Shown: positions 47,080-59,287, numbered from the stretch's first letter. The stretch is DNA of 64,000 bases from Leptobrachium leishanense (GCA_009667805.1 CM019070.1:55227735-55291734); one strand, 5' to 3'. Made by a program: numbers and translations. Notes: generated by a model from the sequence alone, not told the origin.

Positions 47080-48215
47080 AAGCACCGTGGAGAAAGTAGG
47101 GATGTCTACATTACAAATGTCAGGTCGCTGATCCAGGACGTGCAGTATTTGGGAATCAGCCGATACGGAGTCCCGATCCGATACCACACAACTCTTGGCC
47201 ATGAAAGGAAATCCTGGAGCCTCGGGAATTCCCGTGCAGCATCTTCCCTGCCTAATTGCAGGTCATTGAGCAAGCAGGGAGTGAACGTAGAGGTACCCAG
47301 ACCCGAGCTGGGAGGTTAACACGTCTTCCTTGCCACCTCTAACTCACAGGCAGCAGGCAGGGGATATGCTGCAAATCAAAGAAGAAGCTGGCGGACTCCA
47401 GCTGTGCGTCTTGCTGCTCAGTATGTCTCGGATTTGGGGCCTAGATCTGTAGGTCTCCCTCGGTGCATGCTTGTACCACGCATCAGCTCAGGACTTCCAA
47501 AATGCAGAAGTCCCTGCAGCTTTCCTATGCAAATTGCATAGGATATACTAATTGCGCATTGCATCACACACAGCCACATCTCCAGAATCTGCACGCTCAA
47601 GGACTTCAAAAGGTATCCACGACTCGACCATGAATTCATTCAAGCCGTTCCTCTGCTTCAATTCTGCTGCGTGCATACTTTTCTGCATCTTATGTATAAT
47701 CCCCATGCTGATAAATTTTTCCCTTTAATGTCCCCCCCCATTTCTGTTAGTTTTTGCCCTATCAAGTCCTGTGTTTCCCCACCATGCTTCTGCCTCCCTT
47801 CCCCCACACCTCTCATTACCTAACAGCTCTGCCTTTCCTTCATTCAGCTCATCACACACAGCCACATCTCCAGAACCTGCAGTGCCACCTGCCCGCCCAG
47901 TCCTAGGCCCAAACTTATTCATTCCCCTCCACCTGCTGCCACTTTATTCTAAATCAACCTGTGGCTTGCTATCCTCTCTCTAGCCACCAGATCCACACTC
48001 CCCCTGCTCCCCTTCTGTTTCACTCACCCCTGTCCTTTAGATTGTAAGCTCACGGGATGTCTGGCTGAGCACTTGTGTAAAGTGCTGTATCAGTAGGACA
48101 ATTATCCTAAGGGCAGGGCCATCTGTTCCATATGTGTTCTAGAATGTCTAGTTTCTGCACTCCCCCATTGTACAGCGCTGTGGAATATGCTGGCGCTTTA
48201 TAAATACAGAATAAT
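47080..48215 (+). repeat. Unassigned sequence followed by an L2-type LINE 3' region
   Basis: 47690-48215 reads like an L2 3' UTR: AGATTGTAAGCTCACGGGAT, GGGCAGGGCCATCTG, and the tail CATTGTACAGCGCTGTGGAA then GCTTTATAAATACAGAATAATAATAATG. A 30-bp direct repeat (CATCACACACAGCCACATCT...) occurs at about 47561-47595 and 47849-47882. Confidence 0.6.
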
Positions 48216-48840
48216 AATAATGATACTAAAAACGATGCGTACGTTGGTAAGAAAGATTTATAGCATCTGTGGGGGAAGTATTGGCGCAGAGTCAGATTTT
48301 CTATTTCAAGTCAAGAGTTAAAAATTCAGAGCAGGGAAGAGATTGAAACCAGTGTTTTCGTAATGCCCTGTAGACAGACAGGAGTAGATTGCCATTAAAT
48401 AAATTATAGAGCCATACCTGATTTTAGGTCCTTTATTATGAGGCCCACAGAGCTAATTGCATTGGATGTTCATATTACCACCATCATTAGCAATTACCGA
48501 ACGGTACAAGGTATTCTAGCAGATAGAAATTCAATAAAAAGGTACATAAGAAAAGAACACTGCTGATCAATGTCCTTCCTCGCAAATGAATGTTATATGC
48601 CCAAAATGCATGCCTGGCAATCATGTGAAATGCTATAAATTTTACAGGATAAATGCGAATATAGAATGTATACAAAAATTACAAACCTAAGTCATTCCAA
48701 TTTATAAGCCAAATCACAAGGAACACCAACTTTCAGGAATTCTCTATGCCGGACATGGCTCTCATCCCCCCCCCCCCCCACTTTTCCCTTTATAGATATT
48801 TCATTAAAAACAGAATTTGACAACCAGGGGAAGTGTCCCT
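48216..48840. other. No gene recognised
   Basis: About 620 bases of AT-rich, single-copy-looking DNA ending in a C run near 48768-48780. Confidence 0.45.
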
Positions 48841-48844
48841 TTAA

Positions 48845-49267
48845 GGCTAGGGTCAGACGAACGCATTTTCACGTTGTCTGTGAAAAAGTGCGTTCGAACG
48901 AATGGACGCATTTTTTCACGGAGTACGCGATACCGGTCATACTATGCGCATTTGCGTTCGTGATTTGGTACGGATCATCAATAAAACACTTTGTGCATCT
49001 GGACGTTATGTAGGCCGGACATTAGCGGTGTCTGACATCTCCAATTCACGCACACACGCCGCTAGCGGACGCAGCGCACTCTGTACAACCGTACTAACGG
49101 TTTTACGTTCGACAAAATGCGTTCGTTTGCCACTTGCGTTGCGCAGCCGGACTTTTGTGCGACCGTACTTCGTATATTGGCCGTCATTGCCCGGCATTTG
49201 CTGCTACTACGGCCGTGATTAAGTGCGCCTGCACGAGCGTTCGCACTGCCTCAGTCTGACCCTAGCC
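48845..49267 (+). mobile_element. Family C MITE, copy 8
   Basis: Left flank TTAA; right flank is the TTAA (49268-49271) that is also the left flank of copy 9. Ends GGCTAGGGTCAGACGAACGC and AGTCTGACCCTAGCC. Confidence 0.8.
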
Positions 49268-49271
49268 TTAA

Positions 49272-49697
49272 GGCTAGGGTCAGACAAACGCATTTTTCGC
49301 AGTGACCATCAAAAAGTGCTTCCGAACGCATTGACGTATTTTTTCACGGAATGCGCAAAAACGGTCATACGATGCGCATTTTTGTGCGTGATTTTTTACG
49401 GATCCAAACCAGGAAACTTTGGGTGTCTGGACGTTATGTTGGCCGGACATGAGCAGCGTCTGACATCTCCTAATCACGCACACTCGCTGCTAGCGGACGC
49501 AGCGCACTCTGTACGTCAGTACTAGCAGTTCTGCGTTCTCGAAAAAATGCGTTCATTTTCCACTTGCGTTGCGCGGCCGGACTTTTGTGCGACCGTACTT
49601 CGTATATTGGCCATCATTGCGCGTCATTTGCTGCTACTGCGGCCGTGATTAAGTGCGCCCAAACGCACGTTAAAAATGTGTTAGTCTGACCCCAGCC
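49272..49697 (+). mobile_element. Family C MITE, copy 9
   Basis: TAA on both sides (49269-49271 and 49698-49700). Same orientation as copy 8 and separated from it by only four bases. It belongs to the subgroup with copies 7 and 10. Confidence 0.8.
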
Positions 49698-49811
49698 TAA
49701 GGGCTACTACCACCAACAACTGAAATGCCCTTTGTTTATTTTATGTTGCTGATATCTTAAATGTTATTTGTTTTTCTCTATATGTTTAGTGAAGAGAATA
49801 TTTTACACTAT

Positions 49812-49991
49812 GGGGGTTATTCAGAGAGAGGTGAAAACCAGGAGAATTGGCAGGAGAAGAGAACAATCTAGACCAAATAGCCGATTTGAAAAGTGCGATG
49901 AATGGGAGAATTTTTCTGGTTTGGCTATTTTGACCTAGAATTTTCACTTCTCCAGTCATTCACCTGACGTTCACCTCTCTGAATAACCCTG
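49812..49991. mobile_element. Family B palindromic MITE, copy 1
   Basis: Nearly the whole 180 bases form an imperfect inverted repeat: GGGGTTATTCAGAGAGAGGT with ACCTCTCTGAATAACCCTG, and AGGAGAAG with CTTCTCC inside. It shares its outermost 16 bases with family A, which suggests a common transposase. Confidence 0.75.
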
Positions 49992-50802
49992 TAGGTGTGT
50001 CCCTGTGTGAATCCATTGTGTGATCTTTTGTGTTGTAAAATTCCCCCCTCCCCAATATCTTTACAACAATCACTCCTCACTATGTGGCAATGACCATAGA
50101 ATGGAGTCTATTGGTCGATCACTGACTCGAATCATTGTACTGTGTGGGATGTATTCAAAGCACATCAAAGCACATTCAAGCCTTTAAAACTCCCTGTCAT
50201 ATCTCATTCAGCTGCCATCTCTTATCTTGAGTTGCTTAGAGAACAATAGACCCCCTGCTGCTTTATCTAAACATTTCCTCCTCCACCTCATTAACAATTA
50301 AATACTGTAGATTAGACAAACCACAGGAGGTACAGAAAAACCTTTGCACAGATTTTGGTAGATGTCTCATGGGGAGAAAAAAAAAATGGTAACGGAAGAT
50401 TAAACAATTTTTCCTTTTTACATACGATTACTTCAAAACAAAAGGAAAACAAACGGCAGCATATGTTTTATAGCGTGCTTGCAATGCACAAGCAATCTAG
50501 TAGTTTATGTAAGTGGCAGTGTCACTAAGTAAATAAACTGGAACTTAAATGGAGTCACTAAAATTAAGTACTTTCTGACAAAGTTGCCAATCCATGATTA
50601 TTTCTATTTTATGGAATTAAATTTTAAAAACAGGATTTGACAAACGGATGTCAAAGTTAGAAAAAGAAAACATAAAAAAAAAAAAAAAAATATAAGTGAA
50701 GTACACATTTTTAGCTGCCGGGAAAGAGTTTCTATATGGATATTTCCAGAGGACGACAGCACAGAAATTCAGAATCCAGATGTAAGATTTTATGAACTAA
50801 TG
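49992..50802. other. No gene recognised
   Basis: About 800 bases of presumed intron, AT-rich, with A runs at 50375 and 50673. Confidence 0.45.
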
Positions 50803-50938
50803 CAGGGGTCAGCAACCGTGGCCCTCCAGATGTTTTGGAACTACATTTCCCATGAAGCTCAGCCAATCTAATGAGTAGCCGAGCATCATGAGAGATGCAA
50901 TTCCAAAACATCTGGAGGGTCCAAGTTGCTGACCTCTG
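50803..50938. mobile_element. hAT MITE (CAGGGGTCAGCAACC ends)
   Basis: Ends CAGGGGTCAGCAACC and GTTGCTGACCTCTG with CCCTCCAGATGTTTTGGAA and its inverted partner CCAAAACATCTGGAGGG. Flanks AACTAATG and AGCCAATG match at 6 of 8 bases. This end sequence is widespread in amphibian and reptile genomes. Confidence 0.85.
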
Positions 50939-51321
50939 AGCCAATGGCTTCCTGGCCAGTGGGTTTGTCATGTCTTCCATTGAATTCATACAAATCTCCG
51001 TGCATTGTGCGTTCTTGGGAATTACATATTAATGACTTGGGCTATGAGAAACTCCCTACAATCACTGCCGTGGGAGCGAACAAATAAAACAAACCTCCAT
51101 GTGCTTCCCTGTGTGTCTAGAACATTAAATGTATGCAGCAAATGCTAAACAATGGCTAACGAATAACACAACTGGGAAAAGGAAACCCCCCCCCCAAAAA
51201 AAATAAAAAAATAAAAAATTAATTCTTATAAATCATTTTTACATTTTTTTTTTCTTCTTCTAGATCCAAGGGTTGCCATATTCACTTCATCCAAAATGTA
51301 CACACCTGCACAATACCCAAT
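50939..51321. other. No gene recognised
   Basis: About 380 bases of presumed intron with C and A runs near 51187-51222 and a T run near 51246. Confidence 0.45.
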
Positions 51322-51329
51322 GTCTAACC

Positions 51330-52219
51330 CAGGGCTCAAAATTTCAAGTCCCAAGCTACTAATCAGGCCATAAGACTTACTTGCCACCAGTTGCTCCACC
51401 CAACCCCTACCCAGCCCTTAAGGCTAGAGTCAAACGAATGCATTTTTCGCGTCGTCCGTAAAAAAGTGCGTCCGAACGCATTGACGTATTTTTTCACAGA
51501 ATGCACGAAAACGGTCATACGTTGCACATTTTCGTGCGTGATTTTTTTACGGATCCAAACCAGGAAACTTTGGGTGTCTGGATGTTATGTTGGCCGGACA
51601 TGAGCAGTGTCTGACGTTTCCTAATCACGCACACACGCCGCTATGCGGACGCAGCGCACTCTGTACTAGCGGTTCGACGTTCTCGAAAAAATGCATTCGT
51701 TTGCCGCTTGCGTTGCGCGGCCGAACTTTCGTGCAGCCGTACTTCGTATATTGGCTGTCATTTGCTGCTACTACAGCCGTGATTAAGTGTGCCTAAACGC
51801 ACGTTAAAAATGCGCTAGTCTGACCCCAGCCTAACTCACCCCAGCCTAAACACACCCCTTAACTTATCTTATGAAATTACACTGTTAAAAGGTTTTATTT
51901 AAAATAAAGTTACAAAAATAACATTAATACCTAGACATCAGACCCCAGATAGATGTCATCAGAGCCCAGTGTGAGCAGAGCGAGGAGGCAGGGAAGCTCC
52001 TCTCCACACCCCCCTGCCAGTGACAGAGACGAACTGGGTCAATTTAGACAGCCGATCCCTGGCACCGTGCAGCCTGGGAAAGGTGGGGCTGCAAGATGGC
52101 ACCGTTGGAATACGCAGCAAGAAATAATTTATTGTGCTGCCAGCGTGTGCATTTCCACTCGCCCTCACTTAATTTCCACTCGCCAAATGCAAGTAGGCGA
52201 GTGGAAATTTTGAGCCCTG
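51330..52219. mobile_element. hAT element with perfect 8-bp duplication, containing a family C MITE
   Basis: Ends CAGGGCTCAAAATTTC and GAAATTTTGAGCCCTG form a perfect 16-bp inverted repeat. GTCTAACC is present at 51322-51329 and 52220-52227. The interior outside the nested MITE has no transposase. Confidence 0.9.
51422..51831 (+). mobile_element. Family C MITE, copy 10, nested in the hAT element
   Basis: TAA at 51419-51421, and TAA directly after the right-end GCC. Contains the subgroup marker AAACCAGGAAACTTTGGGTG. It must be younger than the hAT copy that holds it. Confidence 0.8.
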
Positions 52220-52227
52220 GTCTAACC

Positions 52228-53445
52228 TATGAATAGAATGACGTTTCTAAGCAGCGTCTTCCATGTACTCTTGTGTGTATTCTTGCAGTTTCTGCCCTTC
52301 TTTGGATACGCAGCATCAATGCTGTGTTACTTTCAAGCAAAACCTAAAGACATGCTTTTCTCCAGGTCTGACGATCATCTTCTCGCTAGTATAGCTACCT
52401 TACTAGAACAGCCTGCTGTAGATGCAGAACTTGGCACCCACCATATCCTGATTATTTACTTTATGATGTCTGGGCTGAATTAAACCGGTCAATTTAGCAG
52501 ACGTTTCCCCAAGTACGGGAACGTGTGGATGAATAAGGTGGGTGATCTTCTAGCTGAATTTAACGTGCAGAATTTCAGGAGGCACGGAGGGTTTGACTGC
52601 AAAACCCATCATCAATCATGTCTACGGCACACATGACGGATCAATGGCTGGCGATGCTACAGAACAGCATACAGAACTCAAAATAGGTCGAGTAACCCCT
52701 TTTTCCAAATGCTTTAGGCCAGAACGATTTCAGATCTTGAAATACTTGCAGGTAATGATGAAGACACATCTTTGGGATGAGACCCGTCTAAACACGAAAA
52801 TGCAGTTTTATAAAACATAATCTGAAGGTGGTTTTATACAATATTGCTGATTGTTTTGTCCCTGTCACATTAGGTCAGGTTATTCAAAACAAAAAAAAAC
52901 AGTAAACTGATTTACTTGTATGCACCAGCTCCTCTATGACAGGTTTTAGTTGTGTTGCTCTTCAAGCCTTTATTTTTCCCAAAAGACATCAACAAGCCTG
53001 AGCACACCCCTCATCTCATTTTACAGTTTAATGGCCAGATGATATGACCGAAGAAACCACTATAATGTGTATTTTGTCGTGTTTACTGTCCCATTACATA
53101 ACACAGAGGCAGATTAGTAATATTAGAAATCGAGAGGCTTTGTCTGACCTGTGTTATTCCTTTCACAAGCAGAGTCATTATTGGAAAACATGAAAGTTTT
53201 TGATCCAAAAAGGGTAAAAGATGCTGAAGGGGTTATTCAGTATGCACCGTTGTTTTATTGAAATAATCTTGGATTTCTTCTCCGGTGGATCACGGGATTC
53301 CTTCTACGGAAGAATAACACTATTACCGTTGTTTGAAGCAGCTTTGCTTACCGTTCTTGAATTTTGCTCATCTGAATAGCTATACTCCTCCACTGTAGCA
53401 ATAATGGAGATTTTCACAATTTTTTGCAACAACTGTGAACAGTGG
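52228..53445. other. No gene recognised
   Basis: About 1.2 kb of presumed intron. Short frames occur (for example 52229-52483) but none shows domain-like content. Confidence 0.45.
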
Positions 53446-53449
53446 TTAA

Positions 53450-53875
53450 GGCTAGGGTCAGACGAGCGCAATATTAACGTGCGTTTAGCCGCACTTAATC
53501 GCGGCCGTGCTAGCAGCAAATGACGTCCAATGCCGGGCAGCATACGAAGAACGGCCGCACGAAAGTGCGGCCGCGCAACGCAAGTGGCAAACAAACGCAT
53601 TTTTTCGAGAACGTCAAACCGCTTGTACTGACGTACAGAGTGCGCTGCGTCTGCTAGCGGCGTGTGTGCGGGATTAGGAGAGGTCAGACGCTGCTAATGT
53701 CCGGCCAACATAACGTCCAGACGCAAAAAGGGTTTTATTGATGATCCGTACAAAATCACGGCCGGAAATGCGCATCGTATGACCGCTATCGCGTAGTACG
53801 TGAAAAAATACGTCCATTCGTTCGAACGCACTTTTTCATGGACAACGCGAAAAATGTATTAGTCTGACCCTAGCC
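53450..53875 (-). mobile_element. Family C MITE, copy 11
   Basis: TAA on both sides (53447-53449 and 53876-53878). Ends GGCTAGGGTCAGACGAGCGC and AGTCTGACCCTAGCC. Confidence 0.82.
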
Positions 53876-53945
53876 TAAGGAGTAACTCCAGTTTCTTAAA
53901 GCTCAGCCTCTCAAAAACTGAACATCTGATCTTCCCTCTCTCTAA

Positions 53946-54318
53946 GGCCGGGTGCACACGAGACGTTTTTAGTGCGCACTAACGCGCGTAGCCGCATATA
54001 ATTACACATAACGCGAAGACCACACGCACAACGCGTGCTGAAGACATCCGTCTTGAAAACACAAAGGCTGTTGCGCTAGGATTGACGCAACGTTGGGCGT
54101 CAAATGCAGCGTGCATGCGCACTTGAACGCAGGAGGATCGCGCAGCCCCGTCAACGCGCATCCTAGGTGATGATGCGCATCGACGGGGCTGCAAGATCAC
54201 GCTTTGCAGGGCTGAGTGGGGGGGGGGATGCAGGCGGGCGTCGAGTGGACGCTGGTTCGTTAGCGTTTTATTTAACGCACGTACTGTGGGTTAAAGAAAA
54301 CGTCTCGTGTGCCCCCGA
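53946..54318. mobile_element. Family F CpG-rich MITE
   Basis: Starts GGCCGGGTGCACACGAGACG after TAA and ends ACGTCTCGTGTGCCCCCG. The interior is rich in CGCG and GCGC, as in families C, D and E. The right end has decayed, so the duplication is not readable. Confidence 0.65.
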
Positions 54319-54938
54319 TTCCTGCGCCCATTTCCCTTCAGGTGAATGGTGCCACCATTACTTCTACCTCAGGCTCGTTGCTCGGGGGTCCTCTTGGACT
54401 CCAATCTATGTTTTACTCCTCAAATTCAGTCTCTAACCAAATCATGCTACTTCCACCTAAAAAAACATTGCACGTAGTGGTGCATCGAAATTTAAATATC
54501 CAACCGATACTGAAAATTCGGGATCGGTTTGGCTGAAAATCAATACCAAAAATCAGTCATGAGAACCTGGGCCTGGAGGCCGGACTGAGCCAGGAACTCA
54601 CCTGAGCCTGGAGACCGGCCAAGCAGCTGGAGGAGCTCAGGGCCAAAGTAGGAGGATGTAGGAGAGTATGTTGCCTACACATACTCACCTACATTGACCC
54701 GGAGCTCCTCCAGTGGTGACAGTCCTCCTGCATCCAGTGTCCACTCCCCGTCAGACGCCGGGATGATGTCACGGAAGCCTTTGACACTGGGTTGGATACT
54801 TTATTTAAAAATGTCTTATATTTGCTTGCTCCGCTAAGCAAAAATATATATATAAAAAAATTCCCTCCAAGGGGGAATGGGAACCCAGATTCCTGTGCCT
54901 ACAGGCACCTGGGATGTAAATGTGGCATCAGTTTCACT
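54319..54938. other. Repeat-like segment without identified ends
   Basis: GTAGTGGTGCATCGAAATTT (54475-54494) resembles the end of hAT-like elements, and the GC-rich part at 54560-54790 may be its interior. The other end is not found. Confidence 0.4.
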
Positions 54939-54942
54939 TTAA

Positions 54943-55015
54943 CCCCAAAAGGACCAGTGACGTAACTGTTATGTCATAAATGCATTGACTTTAAAGACCC
55001 TTGGTCCGTTAGGGG
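54943..55015. mobile_element. Tiny TTAA-flanked MITE (73 bp)
   Basis: TTAA at 54939-54942 and 55016-55019. Ends CCCCAAAAGGACCA and TGGTCCGTTAGGGG pair at 11 of 14 bases. Confidence 0.7.
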
Positions 55016-55118
55016 TTAAAATTGCTAACAAGAAGGCTTACATAAAAGTCATGTAATATTTATTCATTATAAGCGTCAAGGTTTTACGGTCTTGATTGTG
55101 ATTGCATGGAGCCCACAT

Positions 55119-55351
55119 AATTTGTTAGTTACATCGGCTGAAAAAAAAGACATGCGTCCATCGAGTTCAACCATTCACACATCACCTACTGCTGTTGATC
55201 CAAAAGAAGGCAAAAAACCCCAGTCTGAAACGCTCGCCAATATGCAACACACTGGGAAAAAATTCCTTCTTTACCCCAGAATGGCATCATATTTCTCCTT
55301 GGATCAAGAAGCTTTTACCCAGGAACAGGGATTACTATCATACATAGGTTG
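55119..55351 (-). repeat. CR1-like LINE 3' UTR fragment
   Basis: Minus strand ends GGTTGAACTCGATGGACGCA, TGTC, poly-T, TCAGCCGATGTAACTAAC, a characteristic CR1-type 3' end in amphibians. Upstream on that strand are CTTGATCCAAGGAGAAATAT and TTGGATCAACAGCAGTAGG. Confidence 0.7.
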
Positions 55352-56373
55352 AAGACATAAGCAAAGCCAGAAAGACAAGCTGGTAGATACCTACATCCTA
55401 GAAAAAGGGCCCCGTCCTGAGAACCAACTGATCCATGGTTAGAATTGTTGCCAAATTAGAGACTAGAATACAATATTGACAAATAAACCGAAATAAACCA
55501 CAGCACACTGACAGGGTGTCAAAGAGCACAGGGAAAATATTAGGAAAGGATGGAGGCCCCAGAACGTCTGGGTTACATGTGTCCAAGAGATGTGAATATT
55601 TAGCAGACAATGTGCTGCTTCTTATAAAAGACAGAATGATAAAACAGCCTTTTCCGTTCAATCGAGAGTGAAATTAGATTATACGGTATGAGTCAGAGTC
55701 CATCTAGGATGGCTGCAATCCCAACGTGCTCGTCAAAAGAAGACATGCGAAGAAGGCCTTTTAAATGGGTCGGCTGAGACATCGTGTGAATAGGATATTT
55801 GTAATGAAGAGCAAATTAAACCTATATTGACAATGGTTCACTGTCAAAGAACGAGACGGATCACACACACGCAGGCTGACCACAGGGAGCAGATCGGCAA
55901 CACTTTCTACAAATGGAACAAGAGGGTATGGAATGGAAAAGGATCGTAAAGATACAATTACACACAACAACAGTGGCCTCTATAGTTCGCGGGACAAAAC
56001 AAGTAATCGGTCTTAAAAAAAGGGAGATGCCAAGGAATCTTGATAAGATTATTTTAAAATTAGGAGTCAGTAAGGAAACGTTTCTGTGAAACGCGTCACT
56101 TTGAACTTGGGGTACATGGGCCTAGAGATGTATTTGGGAGGTGCAGGCCTCATGTTCTATATTACTTCCCTGCCCTCTCCTATGTTGAAGAAGTCGCCCT
56201 GTGCCTGTTTTTGTAATCTGTAGGGCTGCAACAAACGATAATTTTCATAAAATCAATTCAGTGGATAATTTTTTTTTTTAAATTTACTTAAAAACCAACA
56301 TTGTTTAAAACTCAACCCCTGCCTCCCCCTTTTTTTCGTAAGCAATTTGCATAGTGTACATAACTTTCATACA
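55352..56373. other. Unassigned DNA with one ribozyme-like relic and a repeat fragment
   Basis: Contains the hammerhead-like relic at 56062-56104 and a TAGGGCTGCAACAAACGATA repeat end at 56221. The rest has no recognised gene. Confidence 0.4.
56062..56104 (+). ncRNA. Hammerhead-like relic 5
   Basis: Reads GTCAGTAAGGAAACG, TTT, CTGTGAAACGCGTCAC. GAAACGCGTC is close to the GAAAC-loop-GTC arrangement of hammerheads with a very short stem III. The first core strand is degraded (GTAAGGA for CTGANGA). Confidence 0.35.
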
Positions 56374-56596
56374 CACTGGTGTATTTTGGCCTAGGCCGAC
56401 TAGGCCCAGGCCTAGGGCGGCACTTTCCAGGGGGCGGCGGCCCGCACTGGGTGGCCCCACCCCTAAAAAAATAAAAAAATAATTTTTTTTTTTTTACTTT
56501 TGCAAAGTATTTTACCAGGAAGGATACATTGAGATTTCACTAATTTACACTTTCAATTTCACTTTCCAGGGGGCAGCAAAAAACCTCACCACTAAA

Positions 56597-57095
56597 TGGG
56601 TTACTCAGAGCACCGAAATGACGCCAACTTTTTGGTGTTCTGTAGTTCCCTGCACTTAGGAGAATAAAATTTTCCCACCCTGCAGTGAATTCACCATTCA
56701 CCGCAGGGTCCCCAAAGTGCATGGAGTCGGCCGCTGAATGCACCCACCGCAAACCTGTGGCCTGCTGTTTTCAAAAGAACTACTGAATGAAAATGTCTGG
56801 AATTTACATAGAAGATCCTATGATTGATGATAAAAAGTTCTGTTACAGAAAAAAGAAAAACTGCTATTAAAAAAAAAAGGGGGGGAATTTTGCCCAAAAA
56901 AATCTGAAAAATTACTAAAAAGGTACTAAAAAAAATCAATAAGTAAAGACTTTTTACTGCAGATTAAAATAATAAATGATTTATTAGATATTGCAAAAAA
57001 ACGGGAATATTTTTAACATTGAAACCTATGGGGTTCGCCTGAATAAACCTGCAGATTGAAACCACCGAACATCAGGGCATTTCACTGCCATTTCT
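56597..57095. mobile_element. Family A element, copy 6, nested
   Basis: Begins GGGTTACTCAGAGCACCGAA and contains CCGCAGGGTCCCCAAAGTGC and ATATTTTTAACATTGAAACC as in other copies. The right end is lost near 57095. Confidence 0.65.
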
Positions 57096-57282
57096 CTGAG
57101 TCTCAGTACCACATGACTGGCTGAACCACGTGAAACGCACGCGCGCAGCTGCCCGCCCTTTCGTTAACACAGACTCTATTCTGGACTGAACACCCACCGG
57201 GAAGGGAATCAAAGCTACAGTGCACCCTCTGGCAGTGGCACCCCACTGCTGACAAGATGGCTCCACAGCATAATTGCTGTGT

Positions 57283-57578
57283 GCTCATATACACTCGGTT
57301 TGCTGGGAGGTTTACTGCAGTGGATTCTGATGCACTCATACACACCGCACATTGCATTGCTGGGAGTTTTATTGCTGTGGATTCTGATACGCTGACACAC
57401 ACCAAACATTGCATTGCTGGGAGTTTTATTGCTGTGGATTCTGTGATACACACTGCATATTACTGTGAGTTTTATTGCCCTGGAGCTCTGGGATACACTC
57501 ATACACACTGCACATTACTGTGAGTTTTATTGCTGTGCAGTTCTGTGATACGCTCATATGCAGTGCACGTTTCTGTGG
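57283..57578. repeat. 55-bp tandem repeat, shared with 12415-12727
   Basis: About five units of TTGCTGGGAGTTTTATTGCT, GTGGATTCTGATACGCT, then CACACACCAAACATTGCA and variants. The last units are nearly identical to those at 12.4 kb. Confidence 0.85.
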
Positions 57579-57931
57579 ATTTAATTGTTCAACCAATTAG
57601 AGCGGCTGTGATCCCGCTTACTTGACATGCGTGGCTGTTCTTTGTAAAAATGCTTGAATTTAAACATTTCATAATTTTCTTTATCGCAATAGATACATTT
57701 GAAATGGTATACAAAATATACAAGTAGGCACTTGGTATCCACTTTTAATATAAAGAGAGGAAAAGGCGGAGCTTTAAGAGGAAAAGGTGGAGCTTAAAGA
57801 GGAAGGGTGGGGATTAACCAGGAAGAGGTGTGCCCTTGACAAGAAGGGATGCGTCAAATTTAAATTAGGGGGTGCACGAGTTTAGTCAGGCCTAGGGCAG
57901 CACAAAACCTAAATACACCACTGTTCATACA

Positions 57932-58715
57932 TACGTACATAAATTACATATCTTGCGTACTTTTTGTACACGGTATGCGAGCGCCTGGTCAGAGTGATGG
58001 ATTGATGTTGCATGCACAGCTCAAGCCCATTCCTGCTTTCTCTCCAAACGAATGCTACTACGGGCACTCTGATAGATATGATGTCAGCATGAAAGCAGGG
58101 TGAGAAGTGGGGGCACTCCACGCAGCCTGAGCATTTTAATAAGTTGGTCAGGGTGCGTAGAGGGTCCCCTTTAAAATAATTTCATGAACAAACTGAGTGG
58201 GAGGAGGGTCGGGAGGTGGCAGTGCATGATTTTGGCCAAGGACAACCGAGTGTGAGAGGGAGTGGGATTGGGAAAGAGACCGGACACGAGTGTGGGAAGG
58301 ACTTTGGTGGAAGGGATTGGACCATAGGGGGAGGCAGGGAGGGTGGCACAGGACTCCAGCTCCAAGAAAGGTTAAAACAAACGTAGTACAGCTCCTCCAC
58401 CCAGTGGCTGTACAATGGTTCTGCTACTGTTGTAAACTAAATAAAAACAAAACTGGTAATGTCTAATTATAACCCTAGAACTAAATCATAGCGAGTAAAG
58501 CACGTCTTCTCCAAATCAGCTCCAGAGTAAAGTCTGAGGTTATTGTGCAGTCTGACTCTAAACAATGTGTACTGTACACAGATCGATTAATCAATGATGA
58601 GGATAGTTGACAACTAAACAAAAATGATTTTACATTTTTTGTTTAAAAAAAAAATAATAAAAAAAAATTACTGGTTTCTGACAATGTTTTTTTGGAAAAG
58701 AAAAAAAAAATCACT
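57932..58715. other. No gene recognised
   Basis: About 780 bases. A purine-rich stretch at 58185-58370 (GGGAGGAGGGTCGGGAGGTG) gives long but featureless frames on the minus strand. Confidence 0.45.
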
Positions 58716-58863
58716 TGGTAGTGAAGGGTTTAAAAGGAACAACGAGAAGAAGGCCTTTTATTAGATTATGCAGAGCGGTAAACAATATTCGTATATTGTT
58801 TACCGCTCTGCATAATCTAATAAAAGGCTTCATTTTGCTGGCTCCTTCCCTTTTCACTGCTCA
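58716..58863. repeat. Long near-perfect hairpin
   Basis: 58749-58788 pairs with 58793-58831 across a 4-base loop (TCGT). The inner 36 bases (from GCCTTTTATTAGATTATGCA) are perfect, with a single-base bulge before the outer four. Beyond that the arms continue imperfectly to AGTGAA..TTCACT. It may be a young MITE or a transcribed hairpin. Confidence 0.85.
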
Positions 58864-59065
58864 TTTTACAGCAATAAAAGTAAAGGGATCGGATTCTTCT
58901 GCTTATAAAACGTGTGGGTGCGGTGCTAAGTGTTTTCGCGTTTTGAGTTGCCTCAAGCAAGTGTACACTGACAGAAATACTACTCTGGTATCTTTTTTCT
59001 TAATAAATATTTACATTTCTATGTTAAATACACAGATATTTTGCTATGAATACAAACTGATAAAA

Positions 59066-59287
59066 GATATATATATATATATTCTAGTATGGCATTGCAC
59101 TGGCAAAGAGGGTTCTGTGTGCAAAAAAGTGGGACATTGGAGACCGCATTTGCATGTCTTACCCACAGTTCCTTGCTGCATTTGGGGAATGTAGCACAGG
59201 AGTTCTGTGGGAAAAGCAGTTTTCTGAATTCCTGACATGTGTAAATGTTGTCTCCAACTATAAAAACACACACACACACACACACTA
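59066..59287. repeat. Two microsatellites
   Basis: (AT)n at about 59067-59083 and (CA)n at 59263-59285, with no other repeat recognised between. Confidence 0.8.

Larger units (their letters stand above)
56374..57923. mobile_element. 1.55-kb hAT element with perfect 8-bp duplication
   Basis: TTCATACA at 56366-56373 and 57924-57931. Ends CACTGGTGTATTTTGGCCTA and, in reverse complement, CAGTGGTGTATTTAGGTTTT. CCTAGGCCTAGGG-type sequence follows each end. The interior contains a LINE-tail fragment (56506-56540), a family A copy (56597-57095) and a 55-bp tandem repeat (57283-57578). There is no transposase. Confidence 0.88.
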
